A stretch of DNA of 64,000 bases from Larus michahellis (lineage: Eukaryota > Chordata > Aves > Charadriiformes > Laridae): assembly GCF_964199755.1 (NCBI RefSeq), contig NC_133910.1, positions 10,672,711 to 10,736,710 of the forward strand. Reading direction: 5' to 3'. Below, piece by piece: positions 27,501 to 40,589 of this stretch. Every line of letters starts with the position of its first letter. Position 1 is the first letter of the stretch. The notes under the pieces are model-generated. The model saw only the letters and a list, made by a program, of their open reading frames with translations, was not told where the DNA came from and ran no database searches. The position numbers and the translations under genes are program-made.

Positions 27501-30500
27501 TGTTATAGGCAAGAGTACTTGAAAAACGATAGAGGGAGACTACCAGTACAATTTTGAGCACAGATGCGTGCAGCCAATGCTAAACAGGAACAGCTCTCAC
27601 TCCTGGCCAGAGAGAAGTGGGCAAAATAGCTCACTGCATAAGTGCCCAGAGCCAAGAGAACTTCTCGCAGCAGTATGAACATGTTGCTTGTAAGCACTTT
27701 ACTGGCGAGGAATTTGGCACATTTAATCCTGGGTGAGGACTGTTAGACCTTCTGCGCATCGCTCAAAGGAAGTAGTTGAAAATTTGATTGCACATACGTG
27801 ATACACCATCAGCAAAGCAAAAAATATCAGCTGCAAAATCTGAATTGGAAAATGTGTATCGAACACTGATTTTGAGCATGTTAGGGCAAAAGAAACTCAT
27901 ACTGTAAAGTATGTCCTAGTATGTGTATTGCTTAGAGGGGCACAAACGCTGAAAGTCCATGTGAAATGTTTCTCATTTTTGTGTTTCTCTGCAATTGCAG
28001 TAGAAACAAATATTAAGCCTAATATCCCCAGTAGCAGTGAGGCACATTAGGTACAAGTTGCACCTTTCACTAAGAAAAATAATACATTTCTCTACGATTT
28101 ATGAAAGCCAAAAGGCAGCTGACTGCTCAGGTCTCCCCCAGTTGTGTTATAGCTCAAAAATTTGCAAACGGACATTTAAAACACATTTCAAAACAATTTG
28201 TGTCTAAGTGTACATCTTGCTTACAAGAACAAACTACTGCAGCTGAGTAATAAAACTTGGAGAAATGCATTTTATAGTGGAAACACTGGCACAACTTTAA
28301 TTACTTCAGTCTAACAGGCATCTCTGTGGACAGACTGTTCAGCCACTTCCAGTGTATTTTAAACCTACATGAAAAAGTCAAAAGAAATCCATACAGCAAG
28401 AAATAGAAACATAAATCCCTTCCAAACACAAGATGACTTCAGCTGAGAAAGCTTGCAACCCATTAAGACACAGTCCTTTAGATGAAAGGAGAGGCAACCA
28501 GTGGTATTTCACCCATTGTCCGTGTTGATTCCATTCTAACCAAAGTCAGAGGGAGCTTTACTAACAACTTAATAAGGAACATGACCTCAAGTCTTTTGCA
28601 AATTGAACTAAACTAGTCATTTAGGGAATAGATTGCAGGCTTAGAAGGAAATGCATCTTCAGGTGCTGTATAAGAAGAGACATGCATGCCAATGTTCGCT
28701 CCCTAGGTAAAGAACAAAAATAAGTGGGAATATCAGTAAGGGCCAAACAATTCACAGTTTAATGGACTTTTGGTAGGAGTATGCAGTTTTCTGTGTACAG
28801 CACAGATCCAGCCTGGGAGAGAAGCAATGATCTGGTCATATGCTGGTCATGCTGCTAATTTACACTAACCATTACAGCAGGTATATACATATTAAAGTAA
28901 AAATACAACATGATGTAATAACACACTGTTATCCAGAGAACTCAACAGTATTTTGCAGATTTAATGCAACATATGAGCTGCAGTGGAATAATTTCATCCT
29001 CCACTGGGGCGCACTGCAACAACCGCTTAGCAAGTAGTAACAATGCCTGTAGTAAAATCACTATATCCAAGGGACATGAGACATAGATAAACCAGGACAG
29101 ATTAAGAGGGCTCTATCGTCCCTATTAGCCATATTCACTCACTATATCTCAGTCTTAACTCAAGATACCATATCCTGTGATATGGTTTGAGGCGTGTGAC
29201 TGACAGTCATACTCCTACCAAGAGCACAGACAGATCAATCCTTTGACACGGCAAGATAATTTAGTGAGGCACAGTGAAACTATTCATGACCTGAACTCAG
29301 ACAAGACAAAGGCCAAAAGTTTAGAAGGAGATGTCACAGGATCGTGAATGGAGCATAAGATGCCAGGGATTGTTTTATGCTTCCACTGCGAGTTTTTTAA
29401 CTGCGGCTCTGTATTGACTACCAATAAACATTTGCAGTTACTGAAATCACAGCACCATTTCCTCCTGGCCTGTGGTGTTCCCTAGAGATTTTTTCCTAAA
29501 ACCAGGCCCCACCCAGTATATGGAAACTGATGTGAGTTAAATGCAAGGGAAGAAACCATACACAGAAAAACAGTCCCTTCTCAGGAACATCCGCACTGCA
29601 TATTATACACAAAATAATTGCTCCTAATTCATCTAGTTCAATTAAAAAATAAAAATAAATGAGATACTAAAATAGCATCGAAGTCAGATTATTCTGTTTT
29701 ATGTATATACCCAACTACTCTCATTTTGTAAATGAAAAAAGCATCTTGTTACTTTAAATAAAATAATTAACAGTAATAATCCTAAAAAAGGCTTCTTGCT
29801 AAACAAGTTTCAAAATATGACAAAAATCAGGCCAGTGGGGAGTCATAAAGCAATATATCTGTCACAAAACTTCAAAACAAAATCTCTATAGCTTCTTGAG
29901 GCTCCCTCATGTTACTTTAGCTATGACTAATAAGAACAGATGTACTCAATATGAAATTGTCCTGCTGAAGCAGTAGAAATAAAAGTAAAATATTTCTATC
30001 ACATAGCACACCAGAAACTGTTCTATTACCAGATAATCAGCTGCTCAGCAAACATTGCATAGAGGCAAGCAATAAAAGTCATTGATTAAAGAGCCATCTT
30101 GACAGCTCTAAAGAAAGCTTGAGTAAAAGCTCCTAGAAGCAGTGCTTTATTAGAGAGATTTACTAAATATATCAATATCCTCTTAAAAAGCTTATCATCA
30201 TATCTAGTAATTTAAACGTAGTCATCCAATTTATCTAACCTTCTAACCAACTAGACATTGTCAACCAAGTGAGAGAGTCAGAGGCCATAACAGTTTAATC
30301 ATTTCCATTTTCTTTCTAAATAACATTATTGCTGGCCCTGTGGGGTAAATATTTTGTTGTAACTCTCCTGTTCTACTCTATAATACTGCATATAATATAT
30401 TTGGAATTACTGTCGCAATTTCAGCTCAGTCAGGACTTGTAGTTAACCATATTGATAGTGTGGATACAATTGCTAAAATATATGGAGGTAAACACATAAC

Positions 30501-31130
30501 ATTTAGATGCTAAGGAACCCTACCCTCCATCACAAGGGAGAGAGTCTAAGCTGCTAGGTGTAAAGCATGGGTGATCGTTAAAATCAGTGACCCTATGCTT
30601 AATACACAGTCTTAGTAATTTGTAGTATGTGCCTGAAATCAATGTAAATTCCTTCTTTAACCACCTGTAAAATGGGCATAATAAAGCTAACCTCTCTGGG
30701 GATGTAGGAGATTTCACTCAGCAGCAGAAATCCCAGAACATGTTGCATAATGAACAAAGCAAAAAGCACTGCTCCTGGCTGAAAAGGACTTTGTCCCATA
30801 TTGTCTTGTCTGTGCCTCGCTGGTTAAGCCTGGGTGGGAAGAAACCGCTGCACCATGACAGACAGACACATTCCCCTCCTTTCCCAATTTCAGACTAAGC
30901 TGTAAAATGAACAGGTACATTGAAAACAGCTGGTATCTTCATCCACATTTGGACTGTCTCCCTTTCCACTGCCTAAATAAGTGGATAATCTCATCAGCAG
31001 TGATTCAAGGGTGGTTTCAGATGCCTTCATTCAGAATTTGTAAAAGTCACAACTCTGCAGTAGTTAAGGGAGGCTTTTCTTTTGTATCTTGTATTTTGCC
31101 TAGAAGCATCCACTCCCTCTTCTATCCTAC
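21590..31130. other. Intergenic DNA, no gene recognised
   Basis: About 9.5 kb of AT-rich DNA without any coding exon I can recognise. Frames stay near or below 100 codons (for example 103 codons at 24045-24356, minus strand) and look random. A short perfect inverted repeat lies at 29167-29186. No second CR1 copy, LTR or SINE was spotted by eye. Confidence 0.55.
29167..29186. repeat. Short perfect inverted repeat
   Basis: ACCATATC and its exact reverse complement GATATGGT are separated by four bases. It is an isolated 8-base-arm hairpin with no gene nearby. Confidence 0.6.
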
Positions 31131-31330
31131 CAAGTTATGACGTCAAAGATAATTATCCAGAGAAGAATTTTTTCTTGCTTAAAGTCATTTAAATTTGCTG
31201 CAATGACTATTTAAATGCTGGAACGAGCCACGGCATTTTAATTACTTTTAGGAATCCCTCTTTTCCCCCCGCCCCAAACAATCTGTCAGTGGCTCCTCTT
31301 TCACAGCAGGGCTAAAAAGCACATGAAGCT
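31131..31330. promoter_or_regulatory. Candidate enhancer: CRE plus palindromic GATA pair
   Basis: A full palindromic cAMP-response element, TGACGTCA, lies at 31138-31145. Three bases later comes the perfect palindrome GATAATTATC (31148-31157), two GATA-type cores in opposite orientation. Further on, 31180-31260 has AT-rich homeodomain-type cores around a short GC piece. The density of full-consensus motifs is more than expected from the flanks, but function is inferred only. Confidence 0.25.
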
Positions 31331-34300
31331 ACAGGAAAGAAAAAGCCCTTATTGACTAGTTTCAAAATTCACATTTTTAAAAAGGGTCTATTTCCTGCAA
31401 ATACCACATATCCTGCTTGTCTTCTATCAACAGATTTGCATGCTGTGATACAGGATGTATCCTCGTGTAGTCTAGAGAAAACTGGATCAAGGGGGTTTGT
31501 TTCTCTGCACATTAATGAAACATCTCACTACGCCTCAACCAGCCATTCTACTGTTTGCTGCTCCTTTACATTTGCCATTAAATAACTCACGATCCCCACT
31601 TCCGGCCTATTGGATTTTTTAACTCATTTGGCAGAAGTAATTGAGCAAATTACTTTTGAAAAGGGACTGCCTCATGTGACAGATTTCTCCCTCTGTCTTA
31701 ACATGTCAAGGATGCTAATTGCAGAGAAAGATTTAGCAGACAAACTCTGGAAAGATGAATGTTTATGAGCGTGTACAGTTCCTTATAAGATACAGGACAC
31801 AGAAAGAAAGGAGCATGAAAGAATACAAAAATCTTTGGGACTGTCAGTGGTCTAACTAGGTCAGATTTAAAGGCATATGTTTACTTTCTAGTTTAGCTCT
31901 TTGGTTTCTTCTTTCCTAAGAATTACTTGAGGTCCTCAGTATCCTCACAAACATATAGGATGCTGTACTGATTAAGCTCTCTGTCTCTGCAATCACATTA
32001 TAAATCAGGGAAGGAAAAAAAATCTCTTATAACCTGGTATGGTAATAATTAATCCTTTTCAAGTCCCCTGCCAGCAATTTAGCTTTCTAGAATCCTGCGC
32101 TGGTATCCCAAATTCTGGAAAGAATGCATACAGAAGTGGAATTACAAAGGCCAGAAATGCCTATGTTCATTTTTTCTTTTGAACTGTGAATATGTCATTG
32201 GGATAATTTCAGTCAGTTAGCTTAAACAGTCTCATAGAGCTAAAGCAATCTCATTATTCTACATTGTTTAACTGTTCACAGCAGCGTATTTGTACAATGG
32301 AGACAGTAAATTTTTCTCCCATTAAACCACTGTCACTATCTTTAAAATTATCTAAACTCATATTAATTACTCCTTTTATTTTGTCCTAGAGCTTCAAACA
32401 CGTGGTGTACTCTACTCAATCCATTTAAAGTAACAAATCAGACTAGTCAAAGCAGAAATATTTCATTTCCAATATCAAGAAGTTCTGTCAGAAAGAAAAA
32501 TCCTGAACTTCAGGGTTGCTTGGTAGCTGCTGTTGGAAACAGTGCTCTCTACGTTATTTTCCACATTATACTTGTGAAACAGTGTTCCATGCATCCCCCA
32601 AAGGAAAACAGCAGCAAACATCTGAAATAGTTCAATAAAAGATGAAGAGCCAAAGCAAGAAGAAAAATACTGCAGGTAACTGAGTTTTCTGAGGAGGTGG
32701 GAAGAAAGAAAATTCCTTAAATTGGCAACACATTTCTAGTGTTTTCCATATTGCTCTTAGATTTAAAAGCACCAATTCAGAAGACAATCTATACGTAGTG
32801 TAGAACAGTCTAAGTAGTTGCTGAACTGGAGTGCAAATACAATAGTGGCTTTAATTATCTCAGTAAAAAACAAATGACAAATCACAGACACACAGGCTTT
32901 TAAAGTGCCTTCCAAAACTATCCACATCATTCTAGATTTGTAACAATGGTCTTCAAATCTCAAGAATAGTTATTCTAAAATTCCAAGTATTCCATTCGCT
33001 TATATACACACATATTTTTTTTTTGTGCAATATGTTCTTATTTCTTGTTTTAATTTGAGACTCCAAAAAAAATGTAAGTTAATGCTTTTTTAGAAAAAGG
33101 TTTCTTATAGATTTTGGGTCAGGTTGTTTAATAATTTACTCATACCTATACAAGAGCAATACAGTAAAACAGGCTATTTTCTGCATACCTACACTGCATT
33201 CCAAAAGTATTTATTCCACTACTATAATCTCTACAAACACCTTAGCTGTACTGAGAATTTACAATACATACAGAAGGTGCAACAGATATAAAAGGTGAGA
33301 GTCAAGGCCCGGGCCTTTTGTTCTTGGCTGCTAGGGCCATCTGTTACTTGGTAAGAAACCATCAGCATGCAGAAGGGTAGGATTCCTTTTATGTGAGAGA
33401 AGAGAGACAGCATTTATTACTATTCAGATAGCCTTAATTCAGTATTTTTCCTCATTAGAGTGAAAGTAAAAATACATGTTATTTCATTTGCTCTGACAGT
33501 CAATATTAGAAGACAGTCAAAGATGAAAATGTTTCAGCCTCAGCCAATTCTAAACATGACCATGCTCTATTTTCATAATGAAGCTATTTGTATGGCCCGT
33601 GGAATTGTGAAGGAATTAATCACAGCTAGCACAAGGTGCCGCTGACTTCTGAACAAAAACTTGATTAAGTGAGGATCAGCTTCTGTCGTGAACTACTGGA
33701 AGATCTGGTAGAAAGTGGGGATGAATAGATTGTACATAATGAATTCTGAGGCTGTGAACTGCTCTATGTTGATTAAGAAAGGGAAATCAAATCGAATAGA
33801 AGCATGGGCAGAAGCAGCACAATGGCTTAGTGAATCATAGTTTCATCTCTGACCAGTGCATTTCACTTATGATATGATGAATAAATTGTGTAGCCACAGC
33901 CTCATCACCATTGCACAACAGTCCGTATCACAATATTTGTACAAAGGATGGTTGAGCATTACACAGCCAGAGGTCAGCTCTGCAGACTACCAGAAGGCCA
34001 CTGGCTGAGCTGTGTGGGAATGTGGGACTGGAGTAATGTGGCTTGGGAGGTAAGGGGAGGCATCCAGCAGCAGAGGTGACCGGGAAGAATGAGGAAAGCA
34101 GAAATGTCATGAGTCAGGACTGGAAGTCACCAGAGAGGTGCACAGGAAATTTCCACAACCTATGACCAACTCTAAGCAGGATAGTAATGCTCTCATATTC
34201 AGACTAAGTACAAATAATTAAATATTTCAACAACAGCAGCAGCTGATTGGAAACATATAGCAATACACTGACTGCTGAGCTGCAGCTTCTTACCAGCAAT

Positions 34301-36460
34301 CTGTCCCAAAAATCTCATCATTAAAGGCAATGATTAAGACGGAAATGTCACCTTACATTTATACAGCAGTTTTCATCCTGAAGCACTTCATTAACTATCT
34401 TGCCAAAGATCACTTTGCAATACTGATTTTGCTGTATTTATCCTCTGTCTACTCAAATGAGAAAAAAAGAGGCAGATTGTACTCTTTTTAGAATCTCATC
34501 AGATAAAACCCTAAACTGTAGTTTCCATAGAAACACATCACGGGTCTCCCAGTTCTCTATCAAACCTGTTCATAAACTTTCAGCTTTACTTAATGCTAGA
34601 TTTTCAAAAACACCAATTAGCTCTTTCATTATTTAGTGTTCTTCCAGTCTTTTGAGCTTACTTTAAATAAAGGAAGTACAGCTAGACACAGCTGAACCAC
34701 GTCACTGTTACATGGGGTGTCTCACTTTTAAGTTTATCCTTACAGTGCATCTCTGAGGTGGAAAGGTAGTAAAGAAAGGGAATAAGGGGCAGTGACTTCA
34801 TTCACCCACACACAGCCTGTCACAGCAGAATTAACGCTCCTCAAATTCTAAGGACATTATCTGAACTATGTCATCATTGTTCTAGTGAGATAAAAGCTTT
34901 TATTTGTAAAAAAATCTGTATTACTGTTTGTAATTGCAATATGAATCTGAGGCACAGATCTGCCTCACTCTATGAGAGAGGAGAGGAGAGGAGAGGGGAG
35001 AAGTCAAGTCAACAGGGAAAATAGTATTTTTTGGTAATCTAGTAAAATCTCTGTCAGTCAAGTCCCATTTGCACTTAAAATGTCCTGTCAAAGGTTGTTA
35101 TAGATATTTGAGGCTCCTATGAACCCTAATTATGAAGAAAGTAATGCCATACAAATGATGAACGCAGGTCTGCAACATTTTATGAACATTCTGAAACAAG
35201 CATGTTCTGTATAAAAACACCTTTACAATATTTTTATACAAAGAACGATGCTATATTTATAAAAGGTTTGAAACCAATCTCTACTTTAAACCCAAGGATT
35301 ACCTAACCTTTCAAAAGCTGCATTTTGCATGCTGTTGCCATGAGTGTTTCCTTCCACAAAAGCACACAAATATTATGGAATCCTTGTTTTGGCTCATAAC
35401 ATTTCTCCTGTTTTGCATATCCATGGTTATTTGGATGACCCATGGATTTACAGACCACCTTCCGATAGGCAACAGGCTTAGAAGGAGTAGCGTCCATGTT
35501 CCCTACAGTTGAGCTGGCACTTTCCCTTTCTATAAGTCATGAGACTTGCATGAGTATGGAAAATAAACACCGCCACGTGCACGGTTTTGCAGTCTATTAA
35601 CATGACTAATACCAGTCTACTGCCACTGACCTCTGGCTCAGAGTCAGTTTTATTGTACATAACAAGTGAAGTAATACAAATGTTTGTCTTTATTTCCTTA
35701 AAGTTTCCTTTAGTTCTTTTATGAATCCAATATAGTTGAATCACTGCTGCCAGAAATGTATTTGCAACAGAAAATGTCCTCAGAGGCTTTGTTACTTTTG
35801 TCATCAGATTTAGATTGTACCGTTTGTCCTGAAATGCTTTCAATATCTGACACAGTTACTCTATTTTTAAATACGGAACTATTAAATACACAGAGTGAAA
35901 TGTGCAGCACTTTAATACCTATTTTTTTCAGTAATATAATCTCTTATTCTACAACTAACTCTTTCAAGCATGCCAGTGTCTTGCAATGCAGTTCTGCTCC
36001 TAAATTCTAGGGATGCAGTAGTTACAAGTGCTAAAACCTCCAGGCTATCTAAGTGTGGGACAAACTTGCAATTTCAGTGACATACTACAGGAAGACTTCT
36101 TCTGAGACTGGGTTGCTTGAATAGTAAAGTGACATTCCATTGCTGCTTTAAGGCACCTTGATGACTTTGACCTGTTCTCATAGGTCTACTTTGGGTTTTT
36201 TTTTTTGTATTACCTAAGGCTTTTTCGGTTTTGTTAAACACAAATTTTCTCTTTTGCCAAACCTACAGAAGCAAAGAAATCATTATATTGAAAAATCAAA
36301 AAGAGCACTGGCTGGCCAGATGAATTCTGGGTAAGACCAAAAATGACAAGTAAAACCTTTGCGCACGCAACTAGCATATGAAATGGCAGAGGGAATAGGA
36401 GAATAGGAAAACGGTTTCACAAGAAACTTATCTGAGAGTACTGGGAAATTTGCAACTGTT
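31331..36460. other. Intergenic DNA with a GAGAG-type repeat
   Basis: No gene seen. A short GGAGA/GAGAG pentamer tract lies at 34974-35000. The 121-codon minus-strand frame at 35478-35843 overlaps other frames on both strands and has no recognisable domain. Confidence 0.55.
34974..35000 (+). repeat. GAGAG pentamer microsatellite
   Basis: About five tandem copies of a GGAGA-type unit. It is a purine-only tract of 27 bases with no neighbouring gene. Confidence 0.75.
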
Positions 36461-36468
36461 ACATCCCT

Positions 36469-36507
36469 TTTTCTCTCCCCCCCCCCCCCCCCTTTTTTTT
36501 TCTTTTT
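36469..36507 (+). repeat. Polypyrimidine tract with a 16-C homopolymer
   Basis: A CT-rich lead-in is followed by 16 uninterrupted C (36477-36492) and then a T-rich run. On the minus strand this is a long G run next to a long A run. Such a tract is prone to slippage and may form G-quadruplex or triplex structures. The exact length is likely to be variable or misassembled. Confidence 0.85.
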
Positions 36508-39500
36508 TCTGACAGTTCCTTCTGAAGGTGAAGTTCAACACAATGACAACAAAGCTGGTTCCTACAGCCCTCTCCCCACAGCATCCAGCCAAAGGATGAG
36601 AGGAGTGTGGCGTTAGGAGCAACAGATCACCCTAACCTGGCTCCAGGGCCATGAAAAGATATCCTAGACTGCGAACAAGTCATGAAAACTCAGTCCTCTA
36701 CCTCTCTGAATCATAAGAAATAATTCAGAAAATAAATATTTGCATACAGAGAATATATTTTAAATAATATCATCAGCAAAGACAGTTTAATTTGAATTTG
36801 ATTTGTATTTGTGGACCCAAATAGCGCTTAACAGGATGTATGGTAGAATTTAAAGGAGTTAGTTTTGTAGAATTTGTTGGATTTCTAAATTACATATAAT
36901 GCTCGTAGATAGTTTGGAAGTAAAATAATTTGCTGAAAATTTGACCAGATTTTCCTTATATTTTTAATAATGAAAGCATGCTATGTCAGAAAAAAAAAAT
37001 TGTACGAATTATCTTACATGCTACTGCGATTCAAAGTTCAAACGTCCCCAGCAGCAGCAAACGACTGGAGGGACAGACTGCTGCAGACCCCTATTCTTCC
37101 CTGTTACAGTGCATGTACAGCAATCACAAGGACTCAGTCTTCCCTCAGGACAAGCTTTGCTCTGACTGGTCTTTTGTATGTTTTCTGTAAGAGTACAACA
37201 GAAAAATAATGAATGTCCCAGACTCAAAGATATTTTAAACAATGTATCTTTTAATGTGGGAGAACTCATTCTGTTTAAAGAAAGTGGATTTTAAAACATT
37301 CCTATTTTGGGATTATTGATTCCAACACATACATATTCTATTTCCACTGAAAACAAATAATCCCATGATATAAAAATAGGCAACTAAATGAAATGCAGAT
37401 TTTTATAACATGGGAAATGTTTCTTGAACTAGTATTCTGGTTTTGATTACTTTTAGACATTTTAGGCAAAACTCACAACAGTGTTTTTAAGAATAAAACT
37501 AAAATATATGTAGACAGACCTACTGCAAATGTACAATGTTAAGTAAAACAGAGAGAGACCTAGGTCCAATTCAAAATTCAAGAAAATATTTAAACACATA
37601 TATAGTAAGAATATAGTAGATTTCCTAACAAAGTTAAATTCACCCTTGAAAATCTCTGAATGGTAAACAGCAACGGAAAACAATGTTTGTGAGAGTCCCT
37701 TAAAATTCATTTTGAACTGGGGAAAGCACAATAAAATAAAGCACAATAATACATTTTGTTACCAAATTGTCATGTAGAATCCCTGTGGGAAACTGACAAC
37801 ACATAATGCTTTATGAACTTAGAAGAGTGCGTGTATAACTGAAGTTTCACATAAAATTTAGTATAGTAAATATAAAAACCAGCTCCAAACAGTATTCAGA
37901 AGCTAAACGTTCCACATCCAGGAACTTTTTAAGGTAAGAATCACAGACAGTTTCAGGAATAGCCTTTGATATTATTCCACAATCACCATGGACTACAACT
38001 TACTTTAAGAAAGGGTTTTAAGACATAGAACAAGGTGGCAAAGATCAATATACTTAATACATGCTTCAAACAAGACTGCCAGTGGCAGTAGTTGTGGTTA
38101 ATATCATGCTGACATCTAATGGTAGCTTTGTATGCTGCTCTCAGCTTTTTCTATGTAAGAAAAAAAATTACATGTTGATAACATATGGTAAATAAATATA
38201 CTGATTGTAGACTATTTCCTTTTTGAGAGATAACAGAAAGCTGCAGCTATTCTGTCCACAGAAGAAACAGAACAGGTGTTTCCAAGGCTGACACACCTCA
38301 CACAAATGCTCTTTCTAATTAACTGCTTACCAGACACATGAGAATTCGAGGAAAGATTAAATAAATACAGGCTTTACTACAGAGTAATACTGAGGAGTTA
38401 TTGTTGACAGGAACTTCCATATTTGAAATCAAACTGACTTACGTAAACAATAAATGCAAAATCCAATTAAATTTTTCTCTTCATAAGGCCTAGAGATTAA
38501 TAAATCAATTTTCAAGTCCACTATTGCCTTCTAGCCAGCCAAAAATCAAATTCTTTAATTCCTTTATTTATTGAACCAAAAATTAGAATGTGAAGACATT
38601 CAGATATTATTATTTATTAAAGGTTACATTTTTCATTTTACTCTTTTCATACTTAGTCTTTTAATATTTCAGGAGCCTTCACAGTCTGCACAATGCATCT
38701 GCTTTAACTCTTTAACTCAGATCCCTTAAGACATCCCACCAGTGTGTGGTAAAGGACTTACCAGCTACCTGTTATTAAACCTGATACTCTTCTTAACTTC
38801 AGTATTTAAGGAAAAACTAAAATGGTATTAAATAACATGACAACATCACTCAGTTCACACAGTTTAAAAGAAAGGAGTGGGGACCTACCACGTTGGTTAA
38901 CTTTCTAGCAATTACCTGTGCAAAGCACACAACAGAAAACAGCAGATGGCAGCAATAACCCACAGCAGAGAGATACCGCCACCCACCACCGCCCTGGGGT
39001 TTGTCCAACTTCACTGGCAAACACCCAAGGACAGGAAAATAAATGGAATGAGGGCCCATCTAAAATTAGACAGAAGGCTTTCTCTTCTTTGAGCAAAATG
39101 CCAACATAAATTTTTACATAAGTACCCAACATGTTGCTGAGAAGCTTTAGATGAAGTAAGGTTGCCAGCTTCGTGGAGGGTAAAGGTCTTTTTTTACATA
39201 TTTTTTTGCATATTTTTTACTTTAATGACAGGGCAAATTAACAGATGTTTCCTCTTTGCTGAAATAAGGTAAACCAATGCAGTACATTTTTTAATCCTCA
39301 ATTCATATTAATTTTAAAAGCACTTATCTTATTATTGGCACCAGCTTAGATATTTCTAGTGACAAATTTGCTTTGGGTGATGAGGGTTCATTATAGCTTA
39401 TCTATATTTTCACAGAACCTGTTCCTCCCATTTCAAGCACATCCTTCCTTCCTTCTTAATCAATGTTGAGACACTCTAAGCAATCTATTTGCCAAAATAC

Positions 39501-40589
39501 CCTCAGGTCAGCAAAAAAGAATGATAAAACTGCAGACACTCTCAATTTTCTTATAATATTATGAGCTTCAATACTATATATTCTACTGTTTTGTTACATT
39601 CTACTGTAAATGTGTTCTGATCAAAACTGCGCTATGAGTGCTCTGACCTGCCTGCAGTCTGAAATCAACCAGCAGAAGCGCGGTAGTAGTAGGAGTTCAT
39701 GCCAGCAACAAAAGGACTGTTCACAAGGTATTTCACTGTCACGGGGAGAAAGGGTTGGTTTTCCACTGATGCTGTTCATATCACTTGGAGACTTGAAGAA
39801 ACAGGACTACATTTCAGCATTCGGTGCTCCACTCGCACACACATTCTTCTCAATCAATCATGCTCCCTATCCAAAAACTTTGTTCCTCTGGTACACAACT
39901 GAAAGCAAAATCCAGGCTACTGCCAAGCAGGAATCTAACCACAGAATTATAATACCAACACTTGAAATACACTTCTGTGTATTCTACTAGTCTTAACACC
40001 ATTTTTTGTTCACAGGTTGCAATGCGTTTTATAAAAAAGCCAGTAATTACACACTATCAGTACAGTAAAGCAATATAACAAATATGAGTTTGCCCATGCC
40101 CGTCCCTGCTCATTAATTACCAACATCTCATACGTGAATAAAGGTTAAGGAATAGCCATGAATCATCCAGCCTAACATAAAACTCAACCTTGGAACTTTT
40201 TTCAAATGTGACAGTCTTTGTGACACCTGGCACGTAATGACTGTATGTGTAATGACATCTTTCTACACAAACCTTGTTTCTGTGGGATGAACCTTGTAGA
40301 AAAGCAGCAGAGATCATAACTTTGGTGTCTTCAAAAAGGGATGAAAGCTCCAAACTCTCCATCAGTGCCCTGCAACAGGTTGGGAAGAAAAGCAGTAATA
40401 CCTAAGCTTGAGGTGACTTTTTTAAAAGCAGTTTTTTTCTTCAGGATTGTTTTAATTCCCTTCCCATTTTGGACACATACTTCAGCATGATACAGAAAGA
40501 AATATGGTGTGCATTTGCATATTACTCCTCAAATGGAGGGGTTAAAAGGCAAATCTTATCGGTTTGAAAGCTGCTCCTCATTCATTCTT
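36508..40589. other. Intergenic DNA upstream of STOM
   Basis: AT-rich, no coding exon recognised. The 126-codon plus-strand frame at 39610-39990 has no known domain and no first-exon or splice context. The distal upstream region of STOM contains a perfect octamer motif at 40513-40520. Confidence 0.55.
40513..40520. promoter_or_regulatory. Octamer motif upstream of STOM
   Basis: ATTTGCAT, the inverted POU octamer, sits about 545 bases upstream of the STOM start codon and about 80 bases before the CpG island begins. The site is exact. Regulatory use is inferred. Confidence 0.3.

Noticed and set aside
37309-37364. GGGATTATT and AATAATCCC as an inverted repeat
   Set aside because: Nine-base arms about 38 bases apart in AT-rich DNA are expected by chance.
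39610-39990. A 126-codon plus-strand frame just upstream of STOM
   Set aside because: No known domain, no coding-like codon pattern, and no link by splice sites to STOM.
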